From: Rugamonas rubra
GTDB lineage: Bacteria > Pseudomonadota > Gammaproteobacteria > Burkholderiales > Burkholderiaceae_D
Reading direction: 5' to 3'
NCBI RefSeq assembly: GCF_900114705.1
Contig: NZ_FOTW01000020.1
Coordinates: forward strand, 62,001-126,000
Length of the DNA: 64,000 nt
In this document: piece by piece, positions 26,321-37,568 of the stretch
Layout of the letters: each line of letters opens with the position of its first letter
Numbering within the stretch: position 1 is the first letter of the stretch
Notes under the pieces: model-generated
Database searches by the model: none
Seen by the model: only the letters and a program-made list of their open reading frames with translations
Told to the model about the DNA's origin: nothing
Program-made: the position numbers and the translations under genes

Positions 26321-27487
26321 TCAGGCGGCGCGCAGCGCGTCGACGATCTGCATGCGCGCCGCCCGCAGCGCCGGCAGGAAGCCGCCCACCATCCCCATCA
26401 CCAGCGAGAACAGCAGCGTCTTCACAATGATCGCGGCGTTCAGCTTGAAGCCGAAGGCCAGTTCGGAGAAGGACTGGAAGTTCGTCGTCGAGAACGACAG
26501 GAACTGCATCAACGAGGCGAAGGCCAAGCCGACCACGCCGCCCACCACCGCCAGCAGCATAGCCTCCGTCAAAAACGCCGCGAGGATGTTCCTGCGCTGG
26601 AAGCCCAGCGCGCGCAAGGTGCCGATCTCGCCGACCCGGTTGGCCACCGAGGCGTACATGGTGATGGTCGCCCCTATCATCGCGCCGATGGAAAAAATCA
26701 CCGACAGGGTCAGGCCGAGGATGCTGATGAAGGTCGACAGCGCGAGCGACTGGTCCGAGTAGAAGGTCTGCTCGCGCTTGGCCTCCAGGGTCAGCCGCTG
26801 GTCGCCCTCGATGTCCTTCTTGAAGCCGTCGAAGCGGCCGCTGTCGCTCAGGCGCAGGACGACGGACGAGTAGGCGTTGCGGCGGAAGGCCTGCATCAAC
26901 TGGTCGGCGTCGCCCCAGATCTCCGAATCGAAGCCGCTGTTGCCGGCGTCGAACAGGCCGACCACGGTCCACTCGCGCTGGCCGAAGCGCAGCGTCTCGC
27001 CGATGCCGGCGCCGGAGAAGCGCCGCGCGATGCTGGCGCCGGCAACGATCTCCGAGGCGCCCGGGCGGAACATGCGCCCCGCCGTCAGCTTGACCTGCGG
27101 CCGCAGCGTCAGCGCGCGCGCGCCGACGCCACGGATGATGATGTTGGACGGCTTGTCCGAGCCGCGCTTGTTGAGCGAGATGAGCACCAGCGTCTCCTTC
27201 GACAGCATCGGCTGGCCGTCGGCGCCCAGGCCGATGGCCGCATGGCTGGCGACGATGTTGGCCTGGGTGCGGTCGACGCCGCTCTGCACCTCGGTCTCGG
27301 CGGAGCGGCGGATCAGCACCACGTTGTCGTACTCGCCGGTGGTGACCAGGGTGTTGCGCAGGCCCTCGTCGAGCATCAGCACGGCGGCGAAGACGAACAC
27401 CACCAGCGCCAGGCCGCCGGCCGTCAACGCCGTGGTCAGGCGGCGCGCCCATAGGTTGCGCGCGATGTAGGAGAGGGGGATGCTCAT
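26321..27487 (-). CDS. ABC transporter permease (MacB/FtsX type), second permease
   Basis: A 388-residue permease with a first membrane span near residue 20, a large periplasmic MacB_PCD-type domain (about residues 45-250) and three C-terminal spans (LSTFISILGLTLSVIFSIGAMIGA; AAFLTEAMLLAVVGGVVGLAF; LLFSLVMGMVGGFLPALRAAR) that end FLPALRAARMQIVDALRAA. This mechanotransmission architecture moves substrates between periplasm and outside rather than through the inner membrane. It lies 22 bases downstream of a similar permease, so the operon encodes a heterodimer. Confidence 0.88.
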   Translation of the reverse strand: MSIPLSYIARNLWARRLTTALTAGGLALVVFVFAAVLMLDEGLRNTLVTTGEYDNVVLIRRSAETEVQSGVDRTQANIVASHAAIGLGADGQPMLSKETLVLISLNKRGSDKPSNIIIRGVGARALTLRPQVKLTAGRMFRPGASEIVAGASIARRFSGAGIGETLRFGQREWTVVGLFDAGNSGFDSEIWGDADQLMQAFRRNAYSSVVLRLSDSGRFDGFKKDIEGDQRLTLEAKREQTFYSDQSLALSTFISILGLTLSVIFSIGAMIGATITMYASVANRVGEIGTLRALGFQRRNILAAFLTEAMLLAVVGGVVGLAFASLMQFLSFSTTNFQSFSELAFGFKLNAAIIVKTLLFSLVMGMVGGFLPALRAARMQIVDALRAA

Positions 27488-27509
27488 GGCGCCTCGTTCA
27501 TTGGTGTGC

Positions 27510-28667
27510 TCATCCTATGCTGCGCAGGCCGTCGACGATGTTGACGCGGATCGCCCGCAGCGTCGGCGCGATGGCCGCCACCACGCCGATGCCCAGCGCC
27601 GCCAGCACCTGCTGCAGCACCGTCAGCGGCGCCACCTCGAACACCGGGAACATGGTGCCCATCTTGGCGCCGAAGCCGGCCGCCACCGGGTAGAGCAGGG
27701 CGATGCCCAGGCCGGCGCCGGCCAGGGCCAGCAGCATCGACTCGCCGAAGATCATCAGCGCCAAAAAGCCCGGGCCGAAGCCGAGCGCCTTCAAGGTGGC
27801 GTACTCGCCGAGCCGCTCGCGCGCGCTCATCGCCATGGTGTTGGCCATCACCGCCATGATGATCAGGATGACCACGAAGGACACCACGCGGATCGCCACC
27901 ACGATCGCCTCCGACATCGAGACGAAGCCGAGCTGGAAGGCCTTCTCGGTCTCGGTCAAGGTCTCGGCCAGCGAGTTGCGGAACTGCGCGTCGATGGTCG
28001 CCGAGACGGCGGCGGCGTCCTCGGCGCGGGCGATGCGCACCACGTAGACGCCGATCTGGTTGCCGCGCCGTGGCGCCGTCTTCAGGATGCTCTCGTTGAT
28101 GTAGTCCCAGTGGAAGAACATGGTCGCCGTGTTGGTGCCGGTTTGCCGCCCGTCGTAGATGCCGCGCACCACGAACTCCCAATTGCCCGGGTAGATCGTG
28201 CCCTTGATCGGGATGATGTCGCCGAGCTTGAAGCCGTACTCCTGCGCCAGTTTGCGGCCGACGATGGCGCCCTTGCGGTCGCGCAGGAAGGCGGCGCGCT
28301 CGGCCTCGGGCAGCAGGTAGTCGGGGTAGATGTCGAGATAGCTTTGGCCGGAGATGGCGAACTGGGCGAAGAAGTTCTTCGGGTCCTGGTAGACGCCGCC
28401 GAACCAGTTGGCGTAGCCGACCCCGGTCACGCCGTCCACGCCGCGCAGCTTGGCCTGGTAGGACAGCGGCAGCGGGAACACCAGCGAGGTCTTGTTGCGC
28501 GTGATGAGCGTGGTGTTGGAGGCGCCCTCGGCGCCGGCGTACCAGGCGTCGACCACCGTTTGCAGCAGGCCGAAGGAGAGCGTCGCCACCACCAGGCCGA
28601 GCACCGTCAGCATGGTGCGCAGCTTGTGGCGCAGGGCGTTCTTGATGATCAGGCGCAGCGCGTACAT
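27510..28667 (-). CDS. ABC transporter permease (MacB/FtsX type), first permease
   Basis: A 385-residue permease with the same plan as its neighbour: a span near residue 20 after MYALRLIIKNALRHKLRTMLTVLG, a periplasmic domain with GVGYANWFGGVYQDPKNFFAQFAISG, then three C-terminal spans including FVVILIIMAVMANTMAMSARERLGEYATLKALGF, the characteristic coupling-helix motif. It ends RAIRVNIVDGLRSIG. The ATPase gene ends three bases upstream, and the sequence shows a paralogous relation with the second permease. Confidence 0.88.
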   Translation of the reverse strand: MYALRLIIKNALRHKLRTMLTVLGLVVATLSFGLLQTVVDAWYAGAEGASNTTLITRNKTSLVFPLPLSYQAKLRGVDGVTGVGYANWFGGVYQDPKNFFAQFAISGQSYLDIYPDYLLPEAERAAFLRDRKGAIVGRKLAQEYGFKLGDIIPIKGTIYPGNWEFVVRGIYDGRQTGTNTATMFFHWDYINESILKTAPRRGNQIGVYVVRIARAEDAAAVSATIDAQFRNSLAETLTETEKAFQLGFVSMSEAIVVAIRVVSFVVILIIMAVMANTMAMSARERLGEYATLKALGFGPGFLALMIFGESMLLALAGAGLGIALLYPVAAGFGAKMGTMFPVFEVAPLTVLQQVLAALGIGVVAAIAPTLRAIRVNIVDGLRSIG

Positions 28668-28670
28668 GGG

Positions 28671-29363
28671 CTAGCCGGCCACGGCCGGTTCGGCCATCAG
28701 CTCGCCTTTTTCCAGGTGCACCATGCTGCGCGCCTGCGCCGCCGCGTTGGCGTCGTGGGTGACCATGATGATGGTCTTGCCGAGCTCGCGGTTGAGCTGG
28801 TTCAGCAGGGCCAGCACCTCGCCGGCCGACTGGCGGTCCAGGTCGCCGGTGGGCTCGTCGGCGACGATCAGGGTCGGGTCGGTGACGATGGCGCGGGCGA
28901 TCGCCACGCGCTGCTGCTGGCCGCCGGACAGCTCGTTGGGCGTGTGGTCCATGCGGTCGGCCAGGTTGACCATGGCCAGCGTCAGCTCGACCCGCTCGCG
29001 CCGTTCGCGCCGCGACAGCTTGGTCAGCAGCAGCGGCAGCTCGACGTTCTCGAACGCCGTCAGCACCGGCATCAGGTTGTAGAACTGGAAGATGAAGCCG
29101 ATGTTGGTGGCGCGCCAGCGCGCCAGCTCGCTTTCGCCCATGCCGGCGATGTCCAGGCCGGCCACGCGCAGCACGCCGCTGTCGGGCTTGTCGATGCCGG
29201 CGATCAGGTTGAGCAGGGTGCTCTTGCCCGAGCCGGAAGGGCCCATCAGCGCGGTGAAGTCGCCCGGCTGGATGGTCAGGCTGATGTCGGTCAGCACCGG
29301 CACGATCTGCCCGCCGCGCCGGTAGGACTTCACCAGGTGTTCGATCTGGACCAAGGGTTGCAT
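28671..29363 (-). CDS. ABC transporter ATPase (MacB/LolD type)
   Basis: A 230-residue ATPase of the MacB/LolD/FtsE group. It has Walker A GPSGSGKST (residues 41-49), the Q-loop region in FIFQFYNLMP, signature LSGGQ (145-149), Walker B LIVADE with D169/E170 and the following PTGDLD, and the H-loop in MVTHDANAA. It powers the two permeases encoded next. The adaptor gene upstream ends 13 bases before its start. Confidence 0.93.
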   Translation of the reverse strand: MQPLVQIEHLVKSYRRGGQIVPVLTDISLTIQPGDFTALMGPSGSGKSTLLNLIAGIDKPDSGVLRVAGLDIAGMGESELARWRATNIGFIFQFYNLMPVLTAFENVELPLLLTKLSRRERRERVELTLAMVNLADRMDHTPNELSGGQQQRVAIARAIVTDPTLIVADEPTGDLDRQSAGEVLALLNQLNRELGKTIIMVTHDANAAAQARSMVHLEKGELMAEPAVAG

Positions 29364-29376
29364 GGGTTCTCTCTGC

Positions 29377-30597
29377 CTATTTCTTCACCACGCCGACCAA
29401 CTGGCCGTCGTGCAGCTTGGCGTCGGGCGCCAGCACCACCTTGTCGCCGGCCTTCAAACCCTTGACCTCGACCAGCTCGCCGATCTTGCGCCCGCTGCTC
29501 ACCGCCACCTGCTTGAGCTTGTCGCCGTCGACCACGAAGGCCGCCGGCTTGCCTTCGCGCGTGACGATGGCGCCCGGCTGCACGGCGCTGACGGCCTGCT
29601 TGTCCTCGGCCGGCACCGGCTTGGACAGGAAGGCCACCTTTGCGCTCATGTCCGGCAGCACACGGGCGTCGCGCTCGGCGAAGCGCACCTTGACCAGCAG
29701 GGTGGCCTTGCTGCGGTCCACCGTCGGCACCATGCGCGAGACCACGCCGGCCAGGCGCAGCTCGGGGAAGGCGTCGAGCTGGATCTCGGCCGGCTGGTCG
29801 ACGCGGATCTTGCTCAGGTTGGACTCGGAGACGTCGGCCTCGACCTCCAGCGTGTCCATGTCGGCGATGGTGACGACGGCGCCCTTGCTGTCGGCGGCCG
29901 ACGAGAACGGCGTGATGTTGTCGCCCACGTTGGCGCTCTTGGTCAGGATCACGCCGTCGAAGGGGGCGCGGATCACCGTCTGGTCCAGCGCCACCTGGGC
30001 CACCTGGGCGTTGGCCTGGGCCGCCGCGATGCCGGCGCGGTAACCGCTGATGTTGGCCTTGGCCTTGTTCAGCCGCGCCTGCGCCGCGTCGTAGGTGGCG
30101 GCGGCGATGAATTTCTGTTTGAGCAGGTCGGCGGCGCGCTGGAAGGCGGCCTGGGCGTCGGCCAGCTCGGCCTGTCCCTGTTCCAGGTTGGCCTGGGCCA
30201 CCTTGATGTTGGCCTGCGCCTGGCCCAGGCTGGCGCTGACGTCGCGGTTCTCCAAGCGGGCGATGACCTCGTCCTTCTTGACCCGGCTGCCTTCCAATAC
30301 GCCGAGCCATTCGAGCCGGCCGGTGGCCTTCGACGACAGCGCCGCCTTGCGCTGCGCCACCACGTAGCCGGTGGCGTTGAGCAAGGTGTAGTTCTGCGCC
30401 GGATAGGTCTGCGCCACCGTCACCGTCTCCACGCTGGGCTTGCCGTTCAGCAAGCGTCCGGCCGCCGTGGCCAGCACCGCCAGCGCCACCGCGCCGACCG
30501 CCAGCTTGACCCAGCGCCGCCGCCGCGAGCGTTGGCCGGGAATCTGCGCCGTCGGCGCCCGTTCGATCTTGAGCTTGGAGATGTCTGGAGTTGCCAC
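29377..30597 (-). CDS. Periplasmic adaptor (HlyD/MacA type) of the ABC exporter
   Basis: A 406-residue membrane-fusion protein. It has an N-terminal cytoplasmic Arg-rich patch, one membrane span (about residues 29-47), a lipoyl/barrel-sandwich region (GRLEWLGVLEGSRVKKDEVIARLEN), a long coiled coil (QANIKVAQANLEQGQAELADAQAAFQRAADLL), the return lipoyl half (TVIRAPFDGVIL) and a beta-barrel. It is the first gene of the export operon adaptor-ATPase-permease-permease. No outer-membrane factor is encoded here, so a TolC-like partner must come from elsewhere. Substrate unknown; macrolides, lipids or peptides are all possible. Confidence 0.9.
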   Translation of the reverse strand: MATPDISKLKIERAPTAQIPGQRSRRRRWVKLAVGAVALAVLATAAGRLLNGKPSVETVTVAQTYPAQNYTLLNATGYVVAQRKAALSSKATGRLEWLGVLEGSRVKKDEVIARLENRDVSASLGQAQANIKVAQANLEQGQAELADAQAAFQRAADLLKQKFIAAATYDAAQARLNKAKANISGYRAGIAAAQANAQVAQVALDQTVIRAPFDGVILTKSANVGDNITPFSSAADSKGAVVTIADMDTLEVEADVSESNLSKIRVDQPAEIQLDAFPELRLAGVVSRMVPTVDRSKATLLVKVRFAERDARVLPDMSAKVAFLSKPVPAEDKQAVSAVQPGAIVTREGKPAAFVVDGDKLKQVAVSSGRKIGELVEVKGLKAGDKVVLAPDAKLHDGQLVGVVKK

Positions 30598-30748
30598 GTA
30601 TTACCTCGAAAAGGATAGGGCTGAGCAGTGGGACGGGGAAAGACCTGATAATCTTGCTATATAGTTGAAATAAACGCAAGAGGTCGCGGGTAAGCGGGGC
30701 GCATTTAAGTGCCGCGCCGGGCAATTCGGAAAAATGCGCGCGCCGCCG

Positions 30749-30803
30749 CGTGACAGATGTATCACAGCCGCATGAAGGCCATATGAAGGTCGTATGACGG
30801 CCA
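30749..30803 (-). promoter_or_regulatory. 11-bp phased direct repeats resembling Pho boxes
   Basis: Read on the minus strand, five 11-base steps follow one another: CCGTCATACGA is second after an initial T-G frame, then CCTTCATATGG, CCTTCATGCGG, CTGTGATACAT and CTGTCACGCGG. The CTGTCAT-like half at 11-base spacing is what PhoB and other OmpR-type regulators bind. The array lies 150 bases upstream of the exporter adaptor gene and 78 bases upstream of the UDG-like gene, so either could be the target. The regulator is not known. Confidence 0.35.
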
Positions 30804-30840
30804 CACTGACGGCGGCGCCTCGCCGCGGCCGCCCTTGCGC

Positions 30841-30846
30841 TACAAT
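30841..30846 (+). promoter_or_regulatory. -10 element of the UDG-like gene
   Basis: TACAAT, 35 bases before the ATG at 30881. No convincing -35 at the usual distance, so an activator may be needed. Confidence 0.35.
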
Positions 30847-30880
30847 TTGCCCTTTCCCGCCGTCACCGACCATTTCCGCA

Positions 30881-31654
30881 ATGACCATCCCGAGCTCCAT
30901 CCTCGCCGCGCTGGCGCGCGCCCACGTCTCCTGGCAAGCCATTCTGAGCGAGGGGCTGCAGGCGGTGCAGGCGGCCGACCCCGCCTATCTGGCCGACTTG
31001 GCCGCCGACGCCTACCTGCCCACCGAGCAACGCCTGTTCGCCGCCTTCGCCCTGCCGCTGCAGCAGGTGCGCTACGTGCTGGTGGGCGAGGGGCCGTATC
31101 CGCGCGCCGAGAGCGCCACCGGGGTCTGCTTCATGGACGGCGCCGTCGGCAGCCTGTGGTCGGCCGAGCCGGGCGGCGGCCTGTCCAAGCCGGTCAACAA
31201 GGCCACCTCGCTGCGCAATTTTATGAAGATGTTACTGGTTGCCGATGGTCAGTTGTTGGCAGACAACACCGCCGGCGCCGCCCTGGCCGGGGTGGCCGAG
31301 CGCGCCCGCGCCGGCGCCGCCATCCAAACCCTGGCCCAGTTGCAGGACAAGTTGACCGCCCAAGGGTTCCTGCTGCTCAACGCCTCGCTGGTGTTCCGTG
31401 CCCACGTGGCGCCGGTCAAGGACGCCAAGGCCTGGCTGCCCTTCTTCGAGACGGTGATGGCCGGCCTGGTCCGCCAGGCGGCGGCGACGCCGACGCTCGT
31501 ACTATGGGGGAAGATCGCCGAGCAGCTGAATAAGTTGCCGGTAATGCAAAAGTTTCCGCAGATCGTCACCGAGCATCCCTACAACCTGAGTTTCATCGGC
31601 AACGCGTCCATGCATGCGCTGTTCCGACCGATGCGCCTGCTGCGTGTGGAGTGA
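30881..31654 (+). CDS. Uracil-DNA-glycosylase-like protein without the catalytic Asp
   Basis: A 257-residue protein with the plan of family 1 uracil-DNA glycosylases. The water-activating loop normally reads GQDPYH; here it is GEGPYP (residues 69-74), so the catalytic Asp is Gly and the His is Pro. The second catalytic loop (HPSPLS in Ung) is HPYNLS (residues 232-237) and keeps its His. GVCF after the first motif and VLWGKIAEQL fit the fold. The start at 30881 is the ATG closest to the conserved region. Classical uracil excision is unlikely; DNA binding or a different chemistry is possible. Confidence 0.75.
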   Translation: MTIPSSILAALARAHVSWQAILSEGLQAVQAADPAYLADLAADAYLPTEQRLFAAFALPLQQVRYVLVGEGPYPRAESATGVCFMDGAVGSLWSAEPGGGLSKPVNKATSLRNFMKMLLVADGQLLADNTAGAALAGVAERARAGAAIQTLAQLQDKLTAQGFLLLNASLVFRAHVAPVKDAKAWLPFFETVMAGLVRQAAATPTLVLWGKIAEQLNKLPVMQKFPQIVTEHPYNLSFIGNASMHALFRPMRLLRVE

Positions 31655-31733
31655 GGGGGAAGGGGCGGGGAAGGGCGGGGGAAATGGGCCGGCAAAGCGT
31701 GGGGCCATCCGACGCGATACGTCAAAGTTTGGT

Positions 31734-31758
31734 ATACTTGACTAAATCGTTCAACTAA
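31734..31758 (+). promoter_or_regulatory. IscR type 1 binding site upstream of iscR
   Basis: The 25-base segment starting ATACTTGACT and ending TCAACTAA agrees with the type 1 [2Fe-2S]-IscR consensus (ATASYYGACTRWWWYAGTCRRSTAT) at 22 of 25 positions by my count. It lies 56 bases before the iscR start, where it would give the known negative feedback on the isc operon. Confidence 0.65.
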
Positions 31759-31813
31759 TCAGGCTTTGGTCAGTTGCAAGACGATATTTTAACCGAGTTG
31801 AACCGAGGTAGTG

Positions 31814-32290
31814 ATGCGTCTGACCACCAAAGGCCGTTTTGCTGTGACTGCGATGATCGATCTGGCTTTGCGCCAAGGCAAAGGCCCGGTCACCTTGTCG
31901 GGCATCAGCCAGCGTCAGGCCATCTCCCTGTCGTACCTGGAGCAGTTGTTCGGCAAGTTGCGCCGGCATGAGATCGTCGAGTCGATACGCGGACCGGGCG
32001 GTGGCTACAGCCTGGCGCGCCGGGCCGACAAGGTCACGGTGGCCGACATCATCATCGCCGTCGACGAGCCGCTCGACGCCACCCAGTGCGGCGGCAAGGA
32101 AAACTGCCACGGCGCCGACGCCGCCAGCGGCGCGCGCTGCATGACCCACGAGCTGTGGGCCACGCTGAACGAGAAAATGGTCGACTACCTGGATTCGGTG
32201 TCCTTGCAGGATCTGGTCGACCAACAGAAACAAAAGAACGCCGAACAAAACGTGGTGGTGCTGCATCGCAACCACGCCGCGCTTGGTTAA
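31814..32290 (+). CDS. iscR: Fe-S cluster regulator IscR
   Basis: IscR is a Rrf2-family [2Fe-2S] regulator that represses the isc operon when clusters are plentiful. I chose ATG 31814 (MRLTTKGRFAVTAMIDLAL), one codon after an in-frame GTG, since this is the conserved start. The 158-residue product has the winged helix and the cluster region C-x5-C-x10-C-MTH; the second Cys interval is longer by five residues than in E. coli, where it is x5. The C-terminal His-rich end is typical of this order. It heads iscS-iscU-iscA-hscB-hscA-fdx-iscX. Confidence 0.95.
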   Translation: MRLTTKGRFAVTAMIDLALRQGKGPVTLSGISQRQAISLSYLEQLFGKLRRHEIVESIRGPGGGYSLARRADKVTVADIIIAVDEPLDATQCGGKENCHGADAASGARCMTHELWATLNEKMVDYLDSVSLQDLVDQQKQKNAEQNVVVLHRNHAALG

Positions 32291-32333
32291 TTATCGGACA
32301 TTAGGCTGCTTGAAACGCATTGGAGTTATCTAG

Positions 32334-33590
<1,257 letters not shown>

Positions 33591-33653
33591 GCCCTGCCGG
33601 GGCCGGTCGCCACATCGCGTTTTCATCGAATTCAGAATACTAGGAGCATCAAA

Positions 33654-34043
33654 ATGGCTTACTCAGAAAAAGTGTTGGACCACTACGAAAACCCGCGCAA
33701 CGTCGGCGCCTTCGAAAAGGGCGACGACAGCGTCGGCACCGGCATGGTCGGCGCGCCGGCCTGCGGCGACGTGATGAAGCTGCAGATCAAGGTCGGCGCC
33801 GACGGCCTGATCGAGGACGCCAAGTTCAAGACCTACGGCTGCGGTTCGGCCATCGCCTCGAGCTCGCTGGTGACCGAATGGGTCAAGGGCAAGACGCTGG
33901 ACCAGGCGCTGGCCATCAAGAACACCCAGATCGCCGAGGAACTGGCGCTGCCGCCGGTCAAGATCCACTGCTCGATCCTGGCGGAAGACGCCATCAAGGC
34001 GGCGGTCCTGGACTACCAGACCAAGCACCCGGTCGCCGCCTAA
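33654..34043 (+). CDS. iscU: Fe-S scaffold protein IscU
   Basis: Scaffold on which clusters are assembled. The 129-residue product keeps all key residues: Cys37 in GAPACGD, Asp39, Cys63 in YGCGSAI and Cys106 in KIHCSIL, plus the HscA recognition motif LPPVK at 99-103. Length and spacing equal those of E. coli IscU. TAGGAGC precedes the ATG. Confidence 0.98.
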   Translation: MAYSEKVLDHYENPRNVGAFEKGDDSVGTGMVGAPACGDVMKLQIKVGADGLIEDAKFKTYGCGSAIASSSLVTEWVKGKTLDQALAIKNTQIAEELALPPVKIHCSILAEDAIKAAVLDYQTKHPVAA

Positions 34044-34120
34044 GCTCTCATTTAGGCGCGGCGAACGTATTGTGTTACACCGGCCCGGCGCGAGCGCGCG
34101 GGGCCGGGACGGAGAAACGA

Positions 34121-34444
34121 ATGGCAATCACACTGACCGAAAAAGCAGCGAAACACATCACCCGCTACATCGAGCGGCGCGGCAAGGGCGTCGGCCTGCG
34201 CTTCGGCGTGCGCACCACCGGCTGTTCCGGCCTGGCGTACAAGCTCGAGTATGTGGACGAGGTGGCGGCCGAGGACAGCGTCTTCGAGTCGCACGGCGTG
34301 AAGGTCTTCGTCGATCCGAAGAGCCTGCCCTACCTGGACGGCACCGAACTCGACTTCGCGCGCGAAGGCCTCAACGAGGGCTTCAAGTTCAACAACCCCA
34401 ATTTGAAGGACGCGTGCGGTTGCGGCGAAAGCTTCCGCATTTGA
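34121..34444 (+). CDS. iscA: A-type Fe-S carrier IscA
   Basis: Carries clusters or iron to target proteins. The 107-residue product has the three A-type ligands Cys35 (TTGCSGLAY), Cys99 and Cys101 (ACGCGESF). The ATG at 34121 has a GGAG upstream at the usual distance. It follows iscU and precedes hscB by 74 bases. Confidence 0.97.
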   Translation: MAITLTEKAAKHITRYIERRGKGVGLRFGVRTTGCSGLAYKLEYVDEVAAEDSVFESHGVKVFVDPKSLPYLDGTELDFAREGLNEGFKFNNPNLKDACGCGESFRI

Positions 34445-34518
34445 GCGCGTCACCGCCGCCGCGCTGTGGCCGTCTGCCGGACGCAACAGCGCGCGGCCAG
34501 ACCCGATAGACCCCAGCC

Positions 34519-35037
34519 ATGCAAAACCACTTCGACCTGTTCAACCTGCCGCAGCGCTACGCCGTCGACGGCGCCGCCCTCGACGCCGCCTACCGCGAGG
34601 TGCAGAGCCGCGTCCATCCGGACAAGTTCGTCAACGCCACCGACGCCGAGAAGCGCGTCGCCATGCAGTGGGCGACCCGCGCCAACGAGGCCTACCAGAC
34701 GCTCAAGCACGCGCAGAAGCGCGCCCAGTACCTGTGCGAGCTGAACGGCGTGGACCTGCAGACGGAGTCGAACACGGCCATGCCGATGGCCTTCCTGATG
34801 CAGCAGATGGAGTGGCGCGAGGCGCTGGCCGAGGCGCGCGCCGGCCGCGACGCCGCCGCCCTCGAGGCGCTCGACCGCGACATGCGGCTGGAACGCAAGG
34901 CGCAGCTGCTCGGCATCGCCCAGCAGCTCGACGGCGGCGACTTCCACGGCGCCGCCCAGGGCGTGCGCGCCCTGATGTTCCTCGACAAGATGCAACAGGA
35001 AATCGATAGCGTGTTCCAGCTGTTCGAGGATGTCTGA
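34519..35037 (+). CDS. hscB: Fe-S co-chaperone HscB
   Basis: J-domain protein that delivers IscU to HscA and stimulates its ATPase. The 172-residue product has a J-domain with the HPD triplet at residues 33-35 (SRVHPDKFVNA) and the C-terminal three-helix IscU-binding domain (MEWREALAEARAGRDAAALEAL). Order and length are as in the standard isc operon. Confidence 0.96.
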   Translation: MQNHFDLFNLPQRYAVDGAALDAAYREVQSRVHPDKFVNATDAEKRVAMQWATRANEAYQTLKHAQKRAQYLCELNGVDLQTESNTAMPMAFLMQQMEWREALAEARAGRDAAALEALDRDMRLERKAQLLGIAQQLDGGDFHGAAQGVRALMFLDKMQQEIDSVFQLFEDV

Positions 35038-35110
35038 GGCGGCCCGCCGCCATCGCCCTCGACGCCCCATCCGTCCTAATTCAATCTGAGCCGCAAGGCA
35101 CGAAATATAC

Positions 35111-36991
<1,881 letters not shown>

Positions 36992-37017
36992 TTCAGAACA
37001 TCACAGAGGTAACACAA

Positions 37018-37359
37018 GTGCCACAAATCGTATTCCTGCCCCATCCCAAACTGTGCCCCGAGGGCGCGGTGGTCGACGCCCCAGCCGGCAAGACGCTGTG
37101 CGACATCATGTTGGAGAACGACATCAACATCGAGCACGCCTGCGAGAAGTCCTGCGCCTGCACCACCTGCCACGTGCTGGTGCGCGAGGGCTTCAGCTCG
37201 CTGAGCGAGGCCAGCGAGACCGAGGAAGACCTGCTCGACAAGGCCTGGGGCCTGGAAGCCGTGTCGCGCCTGTCCTGCCAGTCGGTCGTCGCCGACGTCG
37301 ACCTGGTCGTCGAGATTCCGAAATACACGATCAACCATGCCAGCGAGGGCGGTCACTGA
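37018..37359 (+). CDS. fdx: [2Fe-2S] ferredoxin of the isc operon
   Basis: Electron donor for cluster assembly. It starts at a GTG (37018), since no ATG fits and the family start is immediately before PQIVFLPH; AGAGGTAACACAA precedes it. The 113-residue product has ligands Cys42, Cys48, Cys51 and Cys87 (EHACEKSCACTTCHVL; LSCQSV), as in E. coli Fdx. The GTG start may lower its yield relative to iscU. Confidence 0.95.
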   Translation: MPQIVFLPHPKLCPEGAVVDAPAGKTLCDIMLENDINIEHACEKSCACTTCHVLVREGFSSLSEASETEEDLLDKAWGLEAVSRLSCQSVVADVDLVVEIPKYTINHASEGGH

Positions 37360-37373
37360 GACCGGAGCAAGCG

Positions 37374-37568
37374 ATGAAATGGACTGATATCTCCGCGATC
37401 GCGGAAGCCCTGTACGACAAATTCCCGGACACCGATCCGGGCACCATCCGCTTCACCGACCTGCACAACTGGGTGGTGGAGTTGGACGGCTTCGACGACG
37501 ACCACAGCCGTGGCGGCGAGAAGGTATTGGAAGCCATCCAGGCGGCGTGGATCGATGAAGCGCGCTGA
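37374..37568 (+). CDS. iscX: Fe-S assembly regulator IscX
   Basis: Small acidic protein that binds IscS and modulates its rate with iron. The 64-residue product is a normal-length IscX (MKWTDISAIAEALYDKFPDTDPGTIRFTDLHNWVVEL...FDDD). The last 14 bases overlap the start of the following methyltransferase gene in another frame, suggesting translational coupling. Confidence 0.95.
   Translation: MKWTDISAIAEALYDKFPDTDPGTIRFTDLHNWVVELDGFDDDHSRGGEKVLEAIQAAWIDEAR

Noticed and set aside
30748..30768. CRP-type site GTGA...TCAC
   Set aside because: The half-sites are eight bases apart rather than six, and the segment is better explained as part of the 11-bp phased repeats.
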